A DNA stretch of 64,000 bases from Deinococcus roseus (lineage in GTDB: Bacteria > Deinococcota > Deinococci > Deinococcales > Deinococcaceae), in NCBI RefSeq assembly GCF_014646895.1, contig NZ_BMOD01000004.1, positions 1-64,000 on the forward strand. The letters run 5' to 3'. The first letter of the stretch is position 1. The number at the start of each line of letters is the position of its first letter. Under the pieces are notes generated by a model, which saw only the letters and a list, made by a program, of their open reading frames with translations, was not told where the DNA came from and did not search any database. Positions 1 to 8,397 of this stretch are shown here, in pieces. Position numbers and translations under genes: made by a program.

Positions 1-122
1 CGGACCGGGTGGTGTTCTTTGACAAGGGGGCAATTGTGGAGGAGGCCACCCCGGAGGAGTTTTACAACAACCCGCAGCATGAACGCTCCAAACTCTTTCT
101 TTCCCAGATCCTTGGGCATTGA
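1..122 (+). CDS. Polar amino acid ABC transporter ATP-binding protein, C-terminal end (partial)
   Basis: Only the last 39 codons are in the window; the gene begins upstream of position 1. The reading frame (from base 3) gives DRVVFFDKGAIVEEATPEEF followed by a tail containing NNPQHERSKLFLSQIL. This is the typical C-terminus of GlnQ/HisP-type ATPases of polar amino acid importers: the D-loop/H-loop strand and then a short helical tail. The Walker motifs lie outside the window, so substrate and completeness cannot be judged. A strong intrinsic terminator follows 22 bp after the stop, so this is the last gene of its operon. Confidence 0.85.
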   Translation, partial: DRVVFFDKGAIVEEATPEEFYNNPQHERSKLFLSQILGH

Positions 123-143
123 TCATCCTTCAGCATCATGCTG

Positions 144-175
144 TCCCCTTCCAGAAAGGAAGGGGATTTTCTTTG
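144..175 (+). terminator. Intrinsic terminator after the amino-acid ABC ATPase
   Basis: Perfect 9-bp stem (144-152 with 158-166), 5-nt loop, then TTTTCTTT. It ends the rightward operon. The minus strand has no U-run, so it does not obviously serve smc, which converges on it. Confidence 0.85.
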
Positions 176-227
176 ACTCTACAGCTCTATAAAATCAGAG
201 CAATGGTTCGACTTTCACTGCACAGAA

Positions 228-3200
228 TCACTGCACAAAAGTCTCAATGTCGCTGTTTTTGATGCTGAAGGTTCTGGACACCCCTTTGGCATCCGTGGTG
301 ACCCCCCAGAGCGCATGGGCAATTTCCATGGTGGCTTTCTGGTGGGTGACCAGAATGAACTGGCTCCCTTTGGAGGCCAGCAGCTTTAAAAAGTGGGTGA
401 ACCTTCGGATGTTGGCCTCGTCCAGAGGAGCATCCACTTCGTCCAGAATGGCAATGGGCAGGCCACGCTGGTCTTCTGGTGCTTCTGAAAGGGCAAACAG
501 GAAAGCAAGCCCCACCATGGTCCTCTCCCCTGCAGACAGCAGGTGGATGTTGCGGGTGCGTTTGCTTCTGGGTTGAACCACCATTCCCATTCCTGTCGGT
601 TTGCCGGTTTCATCCCGCTCCAGCTGCAATTCTCCCAGGCCGCCCAGCAGTTCCTGCGCATAACTGGAGAAAGCCGTCTTGACCCGGTCAAAGGCCAGAT
701 ACAGCTTGTTGTGGATGTCCTGCCTGAGGTCCTTCAGGGCTTCCCGGATCTGCTGGATGGCATTCCGGGTGTCCTGAATGTCGCTTTCCATAACCTGCAG
801 GCGCTGGGATTCATGCTGGTGTTCCTGTTCGGCCAGGGCATTGATGGCCCCGAGGTCCAGCAGCAAGCGTTCCAGCGTCTGAATACGAGAAGTCCAGTTT
901 CTGAGGTCCCCTTCGGGCATCTGTTCGGGTGGGGTGACCTCACCGATTTCCTGCCGCTGGGTTTCCTTGCGGGCCAGGTTCAGACGGGTGTTTTCCAGGG
1001 TGCGCTGCAGATCTGCCACTTTGCGGGTCAGGGCAGCATGTTGTTCGGAAATCTGGCGGTATTCCTTTTCCAGAGGGGCCAGCTCAGGCTTGCTGAGCGC
1101 CTGCAGTTTGCTCTGGTGGGTGCCCAGTTCACGCTGATGGTTGTCCAGGTTCAGCAAATAGCCCTGAATCTGTCCATTCAGACGCTGGTGTTTCTCACGG
1201 GTGCTGCTCAGGCGCTGCAGTTCCTGCTGGTGGTGCTGGTAGGCGGTGTGCTGTTCTTTGACCCCGTGCAACTCAGAGGTGAACTGCTGTTCCTGCTGGC
1301 GCATGGTTTCGAGGTCCTGACGAATCTGCGCAGTGGCTTCTTCCAGCACCTGCACACCAGCAGGGCTCGTGGTGCCTGCTTCTGCATGCATTCTGCCCTG
1401 CACGCTTCTGAGTTGCCTCTGCAAGGCATCCCTGCGGGCAGCAGCCTGGGTGAGGGTGCGTTCCAGCTGGGCTTCCTGGCCTTTTTCCTGCTGGTGTTTC
1501 AGGCGAAGATCTCGCACCTGGTCTTCCAGCTGTTTGAGGCTTTCCTCCAGCGAGCGTTCCTGCTTGCGTGCCCGGTCTGCTTTGCGGTCCAGATCGTCCA
1601 GTTCGTCTTGCAGGTCATGGTAACGCCGCTGGTCGGCCAGCACCGTCAGACCAGAGTCTTTCAGTTTACCCCCGGTGACGGCTCCTGTGGCCTCGATGAC
1701 CTCTCCATCCAGGGTCACCAGTCGGGGCCTCTGGGCATGGCTGCGGGCAATGCGGATGGCGGTGGGATGGTCCTGCACCATCAGGGTGTCTCCCAGCAGG
1801 TGTTCACTGATCAGGGGAGGATCACTGGGGCACTTGTTGTGGGCGTAACCCAGCACACCACGCTCAGCCAGCAAACGGCTGTCTGGCCTCACACGGGATC
1901 TGATCAGGTCCAGCGGCAGAAAAGTGGCCCGTCCTCCAGAGCGTTTCAGGTGCTCAATGGTGTCCTGGGCCACCTGGGCATTCTGCACCACCACCTGCTC
2001 CAGCCTGCGTCCCAGGGCTGCAGTGATGGCGGTTTCGTACGCTTCGGGAACACTCAGGCAGTCTGCCACACTGCCAATGATGCCCTCGATGTCGCTGTTG
2101 AGGGCATTTCTGGCCCCTTCACCATAGCGGGCATAACTGTTGAGCAGCACTTCCAGGCGTTTGAGTTCCCGTTCCAGAGGGGCTTTCTCGTTGTTGGCTT
2201 TTGAGAGGTCGTTTTTGGCAAGTTGCAGGTTCTTGCGGGCCATTTCAAAAGCATCCAGTGTGGTTTTGTACTGCTCCTCTGTGAGGGCCAGCCGGGAACG
2301 CACCAGGGTCAATTGCTCCTCGGTGGTTTTGAGGTTTTCACTGTCCTGATCGACCAGGGTTTGCAGGTTGTCTGCTTCTTCTTGCAAGGTGGCGTTCTGG
2401 GCTTCTTCACGGGCCGCTTCCTGGGCCTGCAGGTAAGCCTCTTTGAGGTCTTTTTCGCTGGCCTGCAACCGGCGTTCAGCACTCTGCAGGCGGATTTTCA
2501 AGGACCTCAGGCTGGCCTCAATCTGCACCGGGTCTGCTGCAGGTTTCTCGATGGCAGGCAAAGCTTCCAGAAGCTCCATCTCTGCAAGCAGGTTCTGCTG
2601 GTCCTGCTGCAAGAGGTCCAGATATTTTTCGGTGTCCCGCACCCGCTCTTCGGCATTTTTAATCAGGCGCAGGGTGCTTTCGTATTCTGCCCGTTCCACG
2701 CCTGCGGCCTGCAAGGCCAGCCTGAGGGCTTCCTGACGGTTCTGTAAGGCCGTGAACTGTTCTGCTCCTTGCTGGATTTCTGCTTGCAAAGCAGTTTCCT
2801 GGGTTTGCAAATCCTGCAATTCACGGGTGAGACCCTGATGCTTTGCCCAATGGGTGGCCTGCTGCAGGTGCTGCAATTCCAGGGTGTAACGGCTGTGTTT
2901 GCGGGCGGTTTCGGCTTCTCTGTTCAGTTGCTCGGTTCTTTCCCGCAGACCCGCAGCCACCAGTTCCAGCTGTTCCAGGTGCCTCTCCACTTCCACCAGA
3001 CGGTCCAGGGTCTGTTTTTCCCGGTGGGTCAGGGCACTCAGACCTGCAGCTTCTTCCAGGTAGCCCAGCAAAGTCTTGCTGTCTGCTGTGACCACCCCGG
3101 AGACCTCTCCCTGCCCGATGGCAGCCAGACCTCCCGGTCCCAGGCCACTGCCCCTCAGGGCATTCTGGATGTCCCGGACCAGCACGTTTTTGCCCAGCAG

Positions 3201-3533
3201 CTCCTGTTCGGTGTCTCCATCCCGGTACACCCGGCGGGCCAGGTTCAGGCGCTCAGGGAGAGGGCTTTTGTGGAGGCCTGAAAGTTCCAGCAACACCTCT
3301 GCCAGACCCAGGGAACTTTTGCCCTGGCTGCCGTGGAAAATGAGTTCGGTGGCATTGCCGGCCCTCAGCTCACGCACCCTTGCCGTGTGGGTGGCCCAGC
3401 GGATCGCCTCGATGACGTTGCTTTTCCCGCTGCCGTTGGGACCAATCACAGCGTTGATGCCAGGCACAAACTCAATGCGGGTCTTCTCTCCAAAACTTTT
3501 GAACCCTTGCAGGCTGATGGACTCAATTCTCAA
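228..3533 (-). CDS. smc: Chromosome segregation ATPase SMC
   Basis: About 1101 residues with the full SMC plan: N-terminal Walker A GPNGSGKS near residue 33, a coiled coil, a hinge around residues 470-640, a returning coiled coil, then the signature LLSAGERTM and the Walker B segment AILDEVDAPLD near the C-terminus. SMC dimers with ScpA/ScpB organise and resolve sister chromosomes. I place the start at TTG 3533, not at TTG 3539: the GGGAG motif at 3542-3546 is 8 nt from 3533 but only 2 nt from 3539. Position 3533 also gives a 4-nt TTGA overlap with the upstream stop, like the other junctions of this operon. It is the last gene of smpB-amidase-GerMN-smc. No terminator with a U-run is seen after it. 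Confidence 0.96.
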   Translation of the reverse strand: MRIESISLQGFKSFGEKTRIEFVPGINAVIGPNGSGKSNVIEAIRWATHTARVRELRAGNATELIFHGSQGKSSLGLAEVLLELSGLHKSPLPERLNLARRVYRDGDTEQELLGKNVLVRDIQNALRGSGLGPGGLAAIGQGEVSGVVTADSKTLLGYLEEAAGLSALTHREKQTLDRLVEVERHLEQLELVAAGLRERTEQLNREAETARKHSRYTLELQHLQQATHWAKHQGLTRELQDLQTQETALQAEIQQGAEQFTALQNRQEALRLALQAAGVERAEYESTLRLIKNAEERVRDTEKYLDLLQQDQQNLLAEMELLEALPAIEKPAADPVQIEASLRSLKIRLQSAERRLQASEKDLKEAYLQAQEAAREEAQNATLQEEADNLQTLVDQDSENLKTTEEQLTLVRSRLALTEEQYKTTLDAFEMARKNLQLAKNDLSKANNEKAPLERELKRLEVLLNSYARYGEGARNALNSDIEGIIGSVADCLSVPEAYETAITAALGRRLEQVVVQNAQVAQDTIEHLKRSGGRATFLPLDLIRSRVRPDSRLLAERGVLGYAHNKCPSDPPLISEHLLGDTLMVQDHPTAIRIARSHAQRPRLVTLDGEVIEATGAVTGGKLKDSGLTVLADQRRYHDLQDELDDLDRKADRARKQERSLEESLKQLEDQVRDLRLKHQQEKGQEAQLERTLTQAAARRDALQRQLRSVQGRMHAEAGTTSPAGVQVLEEATAQIRQDLETMRQQEQQFTSELHGVKEQHTAYQHHQQELQRLSSTREKHQRLNGQIQGYLLNLDNHQRELGTHQSKLQALSKPELAPLEKEYRQISEQHAALTRKVADLQRTLENTRLNLARKETQRQEIGEVTPPEQMPEGDLRNWTSRIQTLERLLLDLGAINALAEQEHQHESQRLQVMESDIQDTRNAIQQIREALKDLRQDIHNKLYLAFDRVKTAFSSYAQELLGGLGELQLERDETGKPTGMGMVVQPRSKRTRNIHLLSAGERTMVGLAFLFALSEAPEDQRGLPIAILDEVDAPLDEANIRRFTHFLKLLASKGSQFILVTHQKATMEIAHALWGVTTDAKGVSRTFSIKNSDIETFVQ

Positions 3534-4075
3534 GGACAACTCTCCCGGTTGAACGCATTGCGCAGATCCACATGACCCGCCAGACTCTCCACGGTCTTGC
3601 CCTCCACCATGAAAGCCACGTCCAGATTGTTGGGGTTGAGGTCCAGCAAGGTGCGGGTGATGGTACAGATCAGCAGCAGCTCAGCGGTGCTGCCATAATT
3701 GAGTTTCTGCCAGGATGCAGGAATGTTCACATAATAATGGCCTTCCCGTGTGAACACCACCGGAGCATCCCCGGTTTTGGGCAGGGTGCTGACGCTGCCT
3801 TCCGCCTTGGGTCCAGTCATCAGGGCTTTGATGGCCAGCTGGGCCAGGGTGGTTTCATTGTCCACTGGGAGCTGCAGGCTGCGTTCCTCGGTGCGGTATT
3901 TCTCCAGGGCAGGATCATTGAAATACAACCGCACATTTTTGGATACGGTGGCCCCTCCGGTATTGAGGTCATATTCGGGCACACTGGGCGGCAGGGTCAC
4001 AAAATAATAGAACAATCCGGCAGCAGCCAGCAGCAACAGGGCAATGATGTTCACAGGGGTGAGCACTTTGTTCAT
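3530..4075 (-). CDS. GerMN-domain protein, membrane anchored
   Basis: 181 residues with one N-terminal membrane segment (about residues 9-28) and then an extracytoplasmic domain. Its pattern (TLAQLAIKALMTGP, then a strand ending VNIPASWQKL, then STAELLLICTITRTLLDLNP) matches the GerMN fold first named in Bacillus spore germination protein GerM. The organism is unlikely to sporulate; in other bacteria GerMN proteins often lie beside N-acetylmuramoyl-L-alanine amidases, as here. A role in envelope remodelling is inferred. The start ATG overlaps the amidase stop (ATGA) and its stop overlaps the smc start, so translational coupling is likely. Confidence 0.8.
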   Translation of the reverse strand: MNKVLTPVNIIALLLLAAAGLFYYFVTLPPSVPEYDLNTGGATVSKNVRLYFNDPALEKYRTEERSLQLPVDNETTLAQLAIKALMTGPKAEGSVSTLPKTGDAPVVFTREGHYYVNIPASWQKLNYGSTAELLLICTITRTLLDLNPNNLDVAFMVEGKTVESLAGHVDLRNAFNRESCP

Positions 4076-5454
4076 GGCTTGAGGTCCTTCTGGGTCTGGG
4101 GGGTTTGCTGGGCTTTCTGGGTTTTCTGGTCTTTGGGGGTCAGGTAAACCGTGATCCCCCGGGCCAGCCCGAGGGCCAGGGTGTCCAGGTAAGTGGAGTC
4201 TTTCAGTTTGGCCAGGTCCTGAGCGTTCTGGGGGTAGCCCAGTTCCACCATCAAAGCAGCCTTGGGCGCTTCAGAAAGCAGGTACAGGTCGCGGGTGGCT
4301 TTCAGTCTGGACTTCACTTTCACTTTGGAAAGCTCTTTTTGCACGGTCTGCCCAAAGGTTTTGAGGGCTTCAAAGTTGCTGACGGCCAGCGAAGTGGCAT
4401 TCTCTTCACGCAACTGCCGGATGTACTCCAGCTGTTCATGCCCTGCAGGATAAGACATCACCACCCCGCTCTGGGTGTTGCCTGGAGCATAGCCCAGATG
4501 CACACTCACAAAAGCATCACTGCTGCGGGCCAGGGCCGCCCGGTTCTGCAAAGACACTGCAGTGTCGCTGGTGCGGGTGTACTTGACCATCCAGCCTGCT
4601 TTGGAGAGGGCCTGTCCCATGCGGCGCACCACTTCCAGAGCCAGATCCTTTTCAATCACCCCACGGGTGCCGCCGGTGTCCTCTCCGCCATGCCCTGCAT
4701 CCAGCACAATGACCGGCTTCAGGACCCGTTCTTGCAAAGCTGTTTGCTTCACCTGAAACTGCGGCCCTGCATCCAGCACCAGCCGGGCACTGCGGTCCGA
4801 CAGGGGGGTGAAAAAGAACTGGTAACCAGATCCTTTGGGCAAGGGGGCACGCACCACCAGATCATCTCCATCCACCTCCACCTTGACCCTGGGCAGGTGT
4901 TTTCCAGATGAGGTGTAGGTGGTGCCTTTGGCCCATGTGCTCCGCACCACCAGTTTGATTTCACTGGCCGTGGATTGGTCTTCAATGGTCACATTCTGAT
5001 CCAGCTCAAACACCAGACGGTCATACTTGCCATCTGTTTTGGAGGCCACATTGCCCAATCTGGCCCGTGGAATGACCAGCTGGTTTCCAGACATGGTGAT
5101 GGCCAGCGCATTGGCCAGCTGTTGCACCGGAACAAAAATGCCCCGGTTGACCACAATGGCAGGGAAGCCCGTCTGGGTCTGGTCGTTGACCTGGATGTAA
5201 TACGCCTGGTAAATGCCTGCTGCTGGATTGGACTCGATGGGCAGGGTCAGGGTGTTCTTGCCGTACTTGACCCGCACCGTCCGGGCATCCACCGAAACCA
5301 GAAAGTACGGGCTGAGCAGTTCTGCCCGCACAAACTGGACCCCATAGTAACTGATGCTCTGCACCTGTTTTTTCCCCACACCCAGGGTTTGCAGGGTGTA
5401 CTGGGCGAAAGCGGTGTTCATCAGCAAAAACAGCAGCAGCAAAAACCGTTTCAC
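4072..5454 (-). CDS. N-acetylmuramoyl-L-alanine amidase (Amidase_3), secreted
   Basis: 460 residues. A signal peptide (cleavage likely after NTAFA, near residue 17) is followed by about 210 residues of beta-rich sequence that may target the wall. The C-terminal zinc amidase domain shows VIVLDAGHGGEDTGG (first His ligand), a Glu in EKDLALEV, SVHLGY (second His) and the late catalytic Glu in MVELGYPQN. It would cleave the amide bond between N-acetylmuramic acid and L-Ala of peptidoglycan stems, during cell separation or wall turnover. The start is GTG, overlapping the smpB stop as GTGA. The C-terminal tail after the domain is rich in Lys, Gln and Thr and probably unstructured. Confidence 0.92.
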   Translation of the reverse strand: MKRFLLLLFLLMNTAFAQYTLQTLGVGKKQVQSISYYGVQFVRAELLSPYFLVSVDARTVRVKYGKNTLTLPIESNPAAGIYQAYYIQVNDQTQTGFPAIVVNRGIFVPVQQLANALAITMSGNQLVIPRARLGNVASKTDGKYDRLVFELDQNVTIEDQSTASEIKLVVRSTWAKGTTYTSSGKHLPRVKVEVDGDDLVVRAPLPKGSGYQFFFTPLSDRSARLVLDAGPQFQVKQTALQERVLKPVIVLDAGHGGEDTGGTRGVIEKDLALEVVRRMGQALSKAGWMVKYTRTSDTAVSLQNRAALARSSDAFVSVHLGYAPGNTQSGVVMSYPAGHEQLEYIRQLREENATSLAVSNFEALKTFGQTVQKELSKVKVKSRLKATRDLYLLSEAPKAALMVELGYPQNAQDLAKLKDSTYLDTLALGLARGITVYLTPKDQKTQKAQQTPQTQKDLKP

Positions 5455-5882
5455 AATTCCCTGAGTTCCCGTTTCATGGTTTTTTCAGCTTCTGCACGGC
5501 GTTTGTCGTGCAGCTTCTTGCCCCTGGCCACAGCCACTTCCACTTTCACGTACTGCCCTTTGAAGTACATCTTGGTGGGAATGAGGGTCAAACCTTTTTG
5601 CACCAGGGCTTTTTTGAGTTTGACAATCTCAGAGCGGTTGAGCAGCAAACGGCGTTTGCGGCGCGGCTCGTGGTTGTTGTAGGTGCCTTTTTCGTAAATG
5701 GGGATGTAAAGCCCTTCCAGTTCGATGTTGCCATTTTCCAGACGGGCGTAAGCGTCCCGGAAATCCACCCCACCAGCACGGATGCTCTTGACTTCCGTTC
5801 CGGTCAGGACGATTCCGGCTTCATAACGCTCCAGAATTTCATACTCGTAGTTGGCGCGGCGGTTTACGTACACGACTGACAT
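5451..5882 (-). CDS. smpB: SsrA-binding protein SmpB
   Basis: 143 residues starting MSVVYVNRRANYEYEILERY and containing the conserved TGTEVKSIRAG and LYIPIYEKGTYNNHEPRRKRRLLL segments, with a basic C-terminal tail (RGKKLHDKRRAEAEKTMKRE). SmpB binds tmRNA and delivers it to stalled ribosomes; the tail enters the empty mRNA channel. The start is ATG 5882, preceded by AAAGAGGA at suitable spacing. An upstream in-frame extension is possible but has no family match and no ribosome binding site. It is the first gene of the operon with the amidase, GerMN protein and smc. Confidence 0.97.
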   Translation of the reverse strand: MSVVYVNRRANYEYEILERYEAGIVLTGTEVKSIRAGGVDFRDAYARLENGNIELEGLYIPIYEKGTYNNHEPRRKRRLLLNRSEIVKLKKALVQKGLTLIPTKMYFKGQYVKVEVAVARGKKLHDKRRAEAEKTMKRELREL

Positions 5883-6087
5883 TCTATCCTCTTTTCTTGA
5901 AAGAGTCCTTAGTTGTAAAGGAGGTCTTTCCTTATCAAGGCAGGGGGTTTCGGGCAGGGCAGACAAAGTGAGGATGCTCCAGAGGACCAATGCCCCTGGA
6001 AAGGCGTTCTGTCTCTTTTCTGGAAGCATAAAAATGAACATTTGGGTTTGAAGGGAGGTTTGAATCGGTCATGTTGCCCATCCTAAA

Positions 6088-6122
6088 CAAAAAAGCACCC
6101 CGACGAAATCGCCGGAGTGCTT
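6088..6122 (-). terminator. Intrinsic terminator of the sugar ABC operon
   Basis: Read on the minus strand: AAGCACTCCGGCGA, loop, CGTCGGGGTGCTT, then a run of six T. It lies about 45 bp after the stop of the last permease gene. Confidence 0.85.
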
Positions 6123-6164
6123 AGAAACGTCCCTGGAAAAATCAGGTGTTCTGACTTAACCTGC

Positions 6165-7025
6165 TCAGCCTTTGACCGAACCGGCCAGCAATCCGCGGAT
6201 GAAGTACTTCCCGAGGAAGATGTACACCAGCAGGGTGGGCAGGGCGGCCAGCAGGCTTCCGGCCATGGGCAGGTTCCACTTCACGGCTTCACCACCGGCC
6301 AGCTGGGCCAGGGCCACCGTGATGGGCTGGGAGTCGGGGTTGGTGAGGGTCACAGCGAACAGGAACTCGTTCCAGACCTGGGTGAACTGCCAGATGATCA
6401 CCACCACGAAACCGGGGATGGAGATGGGCAGAATGATGTTGGTGTAAGCCTGGAAGAAACCTGCACCGTCAATCTTGGCGGCTTCCATCAGTTCATCAGG
6501 AACTTCAGAGTAGTAGTTCTTGAAGATCAATGTGGTGATGGGAATGCCGTAGATCACGTGCACCAGAACCAGTCCCCAGATGGAGCCGTAGAGGCCCACA
6601 CTTTTCAGGGTCTGGAAGATGGGGATCAGGGTGCTCTGGTAGGGAATGAACATCCCGAACAGCATCAGGGCAAACAGGATGCCGCTTCCCCAGAACTGCC
6701 ATTTGGAGAGGATGTAGCCGTTCAGGGAGCCCAGCAAAGCAGACAGCAGGGTGGCCGAGATGGTGAGGACCAGGCTGTTCTGGAATTTGGGCAGGAACAG
6801 GCGCATGGCTTCTGCAAAGCCCTGCCAGTTGGGGGTGGTGGGCGGAACCCAGGCGGTCGCCAGGTTGATCTGGGAGGGATCTTTGAACGCAGTGATCAGC
6901 ACCATGTACATCGGCACCAGGAAGAACAGGGCAGTGATGCCAAGGACCGTGTAGACGATGGGCATGGGGATCAGGGTCTTGTGGGTGCTGCCGTGGGCGG
7001 CACTGGCAGGAGCAGCCTTGGTCAT
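6165..7025 (-). CDS. Carbohydrate ABC transporter permease (MalG type)
   Basis: 286 residues, six predicted membrane segments, and the binding-protein-dependent permease EAA loop (DELMEAAKIDGAGFFQAYTNIILPIS), which docks the ATPase. It starts at ATG 7025, overlapping the stop of the upstream permease by ATGA; an in-frame upstream extension has no membrane-protein character. With the upstream permease and the binding protein it forms an importer for glucose/mannose-type sugars. No ATPase gene is adjacent, so a shared MsmK/MalK-like ATPase encoded elsewhere must be assumed. Confidence 0.93.
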   Translation of the reverse strand: MTKAAPASAAHGSTHKTLIPMPIVYTVLGITALFFLVPMYMVLITAFKDPSQINLATAWVPPTTPNWQGFAEAMRLFLPKFQNSLVLTISATLLSALLGSLNGYILSKWQFWGSGILFALMLFGMFIPYQSTLIPIFQTLKSVGLYGSIWGLVLVHVIYGIPITTLIFKNYYSEVPDELMEAAKIDGAGFFQAYTNIILPISIPGFVVVIIWQFTQVWNEFLFAVTLTNPDSQPITVALAQLAGGEAVKWNLPMAGSLLAALPTLLVYIFLGKYFIRGLLAGSVKG

Positions 7026-8221
7026 CTGCGTTCCTTTCTCAGGGAGGTGTACAGGTAGGGCACGATCACGGCGGCCACCAGCACCAGCAGGACCATGGAG
7101 ATGGCAGCACCTTTGGCGAACTGGTTGCTGCGGAAGCTGGTCAGGTACATCAGCAGGGCAGGAACGTCGGTGGTGGCGTTGTCTGCACCGGCCATGGCAA
7201 AGACCAGGTCGAAGATTTTCAGGCTGATGTGGCCCAGAATGATCACGGCGGAGAGGGTGATGGGGGTCAGCAGCGGCAGAATGATCTTCTGGTAAATCTG
7301 GATCTCGGTGCAACCGTCCACACGGGCGGCTTCACGGAGGTCTTCGGGAATGCCCCGGATTCCTGCGAGGTAGAGGGCCATGGTGTAACCAGCCATCTGC
7401 CAGACTGCAGCAATGATGATGCCGATGAAGGCAAGGTTGAAACCGTGGTCTTCAGGAATGGGGTAAAGCCATTCAGCATTTCTGCCCCAGATGATGCCCC
7501 ACACCAGCAGAACCAGTCCAGAAATGGCAGCCACAATCATGCGATTGGTGTTGCGGTTCTGCCATGCCTGGTAGGCCAGGTAGAAGAACACCAGACCCAC
7601 CACCAGAGCGGTGTAGAAAGGCACATCCTGCCAGTTGAACTGCCAGACTTGCTGGCGGGTGTTGAGCCACTGAAAGCCAAAGTATTGCTTATCAGTGCCA
7701 AAAAGTGTGTTCAGTGCACTGTTGCCCAGCTGGTTGAAGCCCCCACCAGGCTGCAGCAGCCAGCGCCAGATGGTTCCGGTCACGATGAAGGACAGGGACA
7801 TCGGGAACAGGAAGAGGGTTCTGAAGAAGCTCTCCCCTTTGGGGTTCTGGTCCAGCATCACGGCCAGAATGAGGCCCATGCCCAGCGATCCTGCAATGAA
7901 GAACACGGTGAAGAACAGGGTGGAAACCAGGTCCTGCCGGAAACGGGAATCCAGCAGACCGGTGAACAAATCACCATAGTTCTGGAATCCGATGTACTTC
8001 AATTGGGGGTTGAGGGCAAGGGTCTGGGCAGGGTCCTGACCCCAGTTGGTCAGGGAGGTGTACATGGTCTGCCCAATGAAGCCGTACACAAAAATGCCCA
8101 CCAGAATGATGCTCGGGATCAGCAGCAGCGCTGCGTACAGCCGGTCAAAATCCATGGGTTTTTTGGAGGCCGTCTTGGGAGACGGGGTGTTTTTAAGGAT
8201 GGGTTGTTTTGCATTCGCCAT
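7022..8221 (-). CDS. Carbohydrate ABC transporter permease (MalF type)
   Basis: 399 residues. An N-terminal membrane helix (about 28-50) is followed by a larger extracytoplasmic insertion and further helices. The EAA loop is GIPEDLREAARVDGCTEIQIYQKIILPLLTP. It is the heterodimer partner of the MalG-type permease, whose start overlaps its stop. The insertion with extra hydrophobic segments around residues 195-250 fits the long-permease variant seen with glucose-binding proteins in Thermus and Deinococcus (from memory). The gene lies 176 bp downstream of the binding-protein gene, behind a strong hairpin that probably lowers permease expression. Confidence 0.93.
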   Translation of the reverse strand: MANAKQPILKNTPSPKTASKKPMDFDRLYAALLLIPSIILVGIFVYGFIGQTMYTSLTNWGQDPAQTLALNPQLKYIGFQNYGDLFTGLLDSRFRQDLVSTLFFTVFFIAGSLGMGLILAVMLDQNPKGESFFRTLFLFPMSLSFIVTGTIWRWLLQPGGGFNQLGNSALNTLFGTDKQYFGFQWLNTRQQVWQFNWQDVPFYTALVVGLVFFYLAYQAWQNRNTNRMIVAAISGLVLLVWGIIWGRNAEWLYPIPEDHGFNLAFIGIIIAAVWQMAGYTMALYLAGIRGIPEDLREAARVDGCTEIQIYQKIILPLLTPITLSAVIILGHISLKIFDLVFAMAGADNATTDVPALLMYLTSFRSNQFAKGAAISMVLLVLVAAVIVPYLYTSLRKERR

Positions 8222-8330
8222 GGTGCGGCTCCTACTCTGTCTTGCACAGCCCTTTTTGTGACATCCAGAACGTTAAAAAAATCCCACCTCTATAGGGAAG
8301 GACGGAGAGAAGACGTTCTGGCTCCCGATG

Positions 8331-8372
8331 AAAAAGGGGGTCAGTTCACCCTCCGGTGAACTGACCCTCGGG
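8331..8372 (-). terminator. Strong hairpin between binding-protein and permease genes (partial terminator or RNA stabiliser)
   Basis: Perfect 13-bp stem (8338-8350 with 8355-8367) with a 4-nt loop. On the minus strand it is followed by CCTTTTTC, an intrinsic-terminator-like tail. It lies directly after the binding-protein stop. Such hairpins commonly protect the upstream mRNA and reduce read-through, so binding protein exceeds permeases. Which of the two applies is not decidable from sequence. Confidence 0.75.
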
Positions 8373-8397
8373 AGTTTTAGGGGTTGTGCGTGAAAAC

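Noticed and set aside
543..2204. 553-codon plus-strand open frame inside smc
   Set aside because: Antisense shadow of the coiled-coil coding region (Leu/Gln-rich, no ribosome binding site).
7026..7313. Upstream in-frame extension of the MalG-type permease
   Set aside because: It lies inside the other permease gene in another frame, is rich in His/Pro/Asp without membrane character, and the ATGA overlap gives a natural start.
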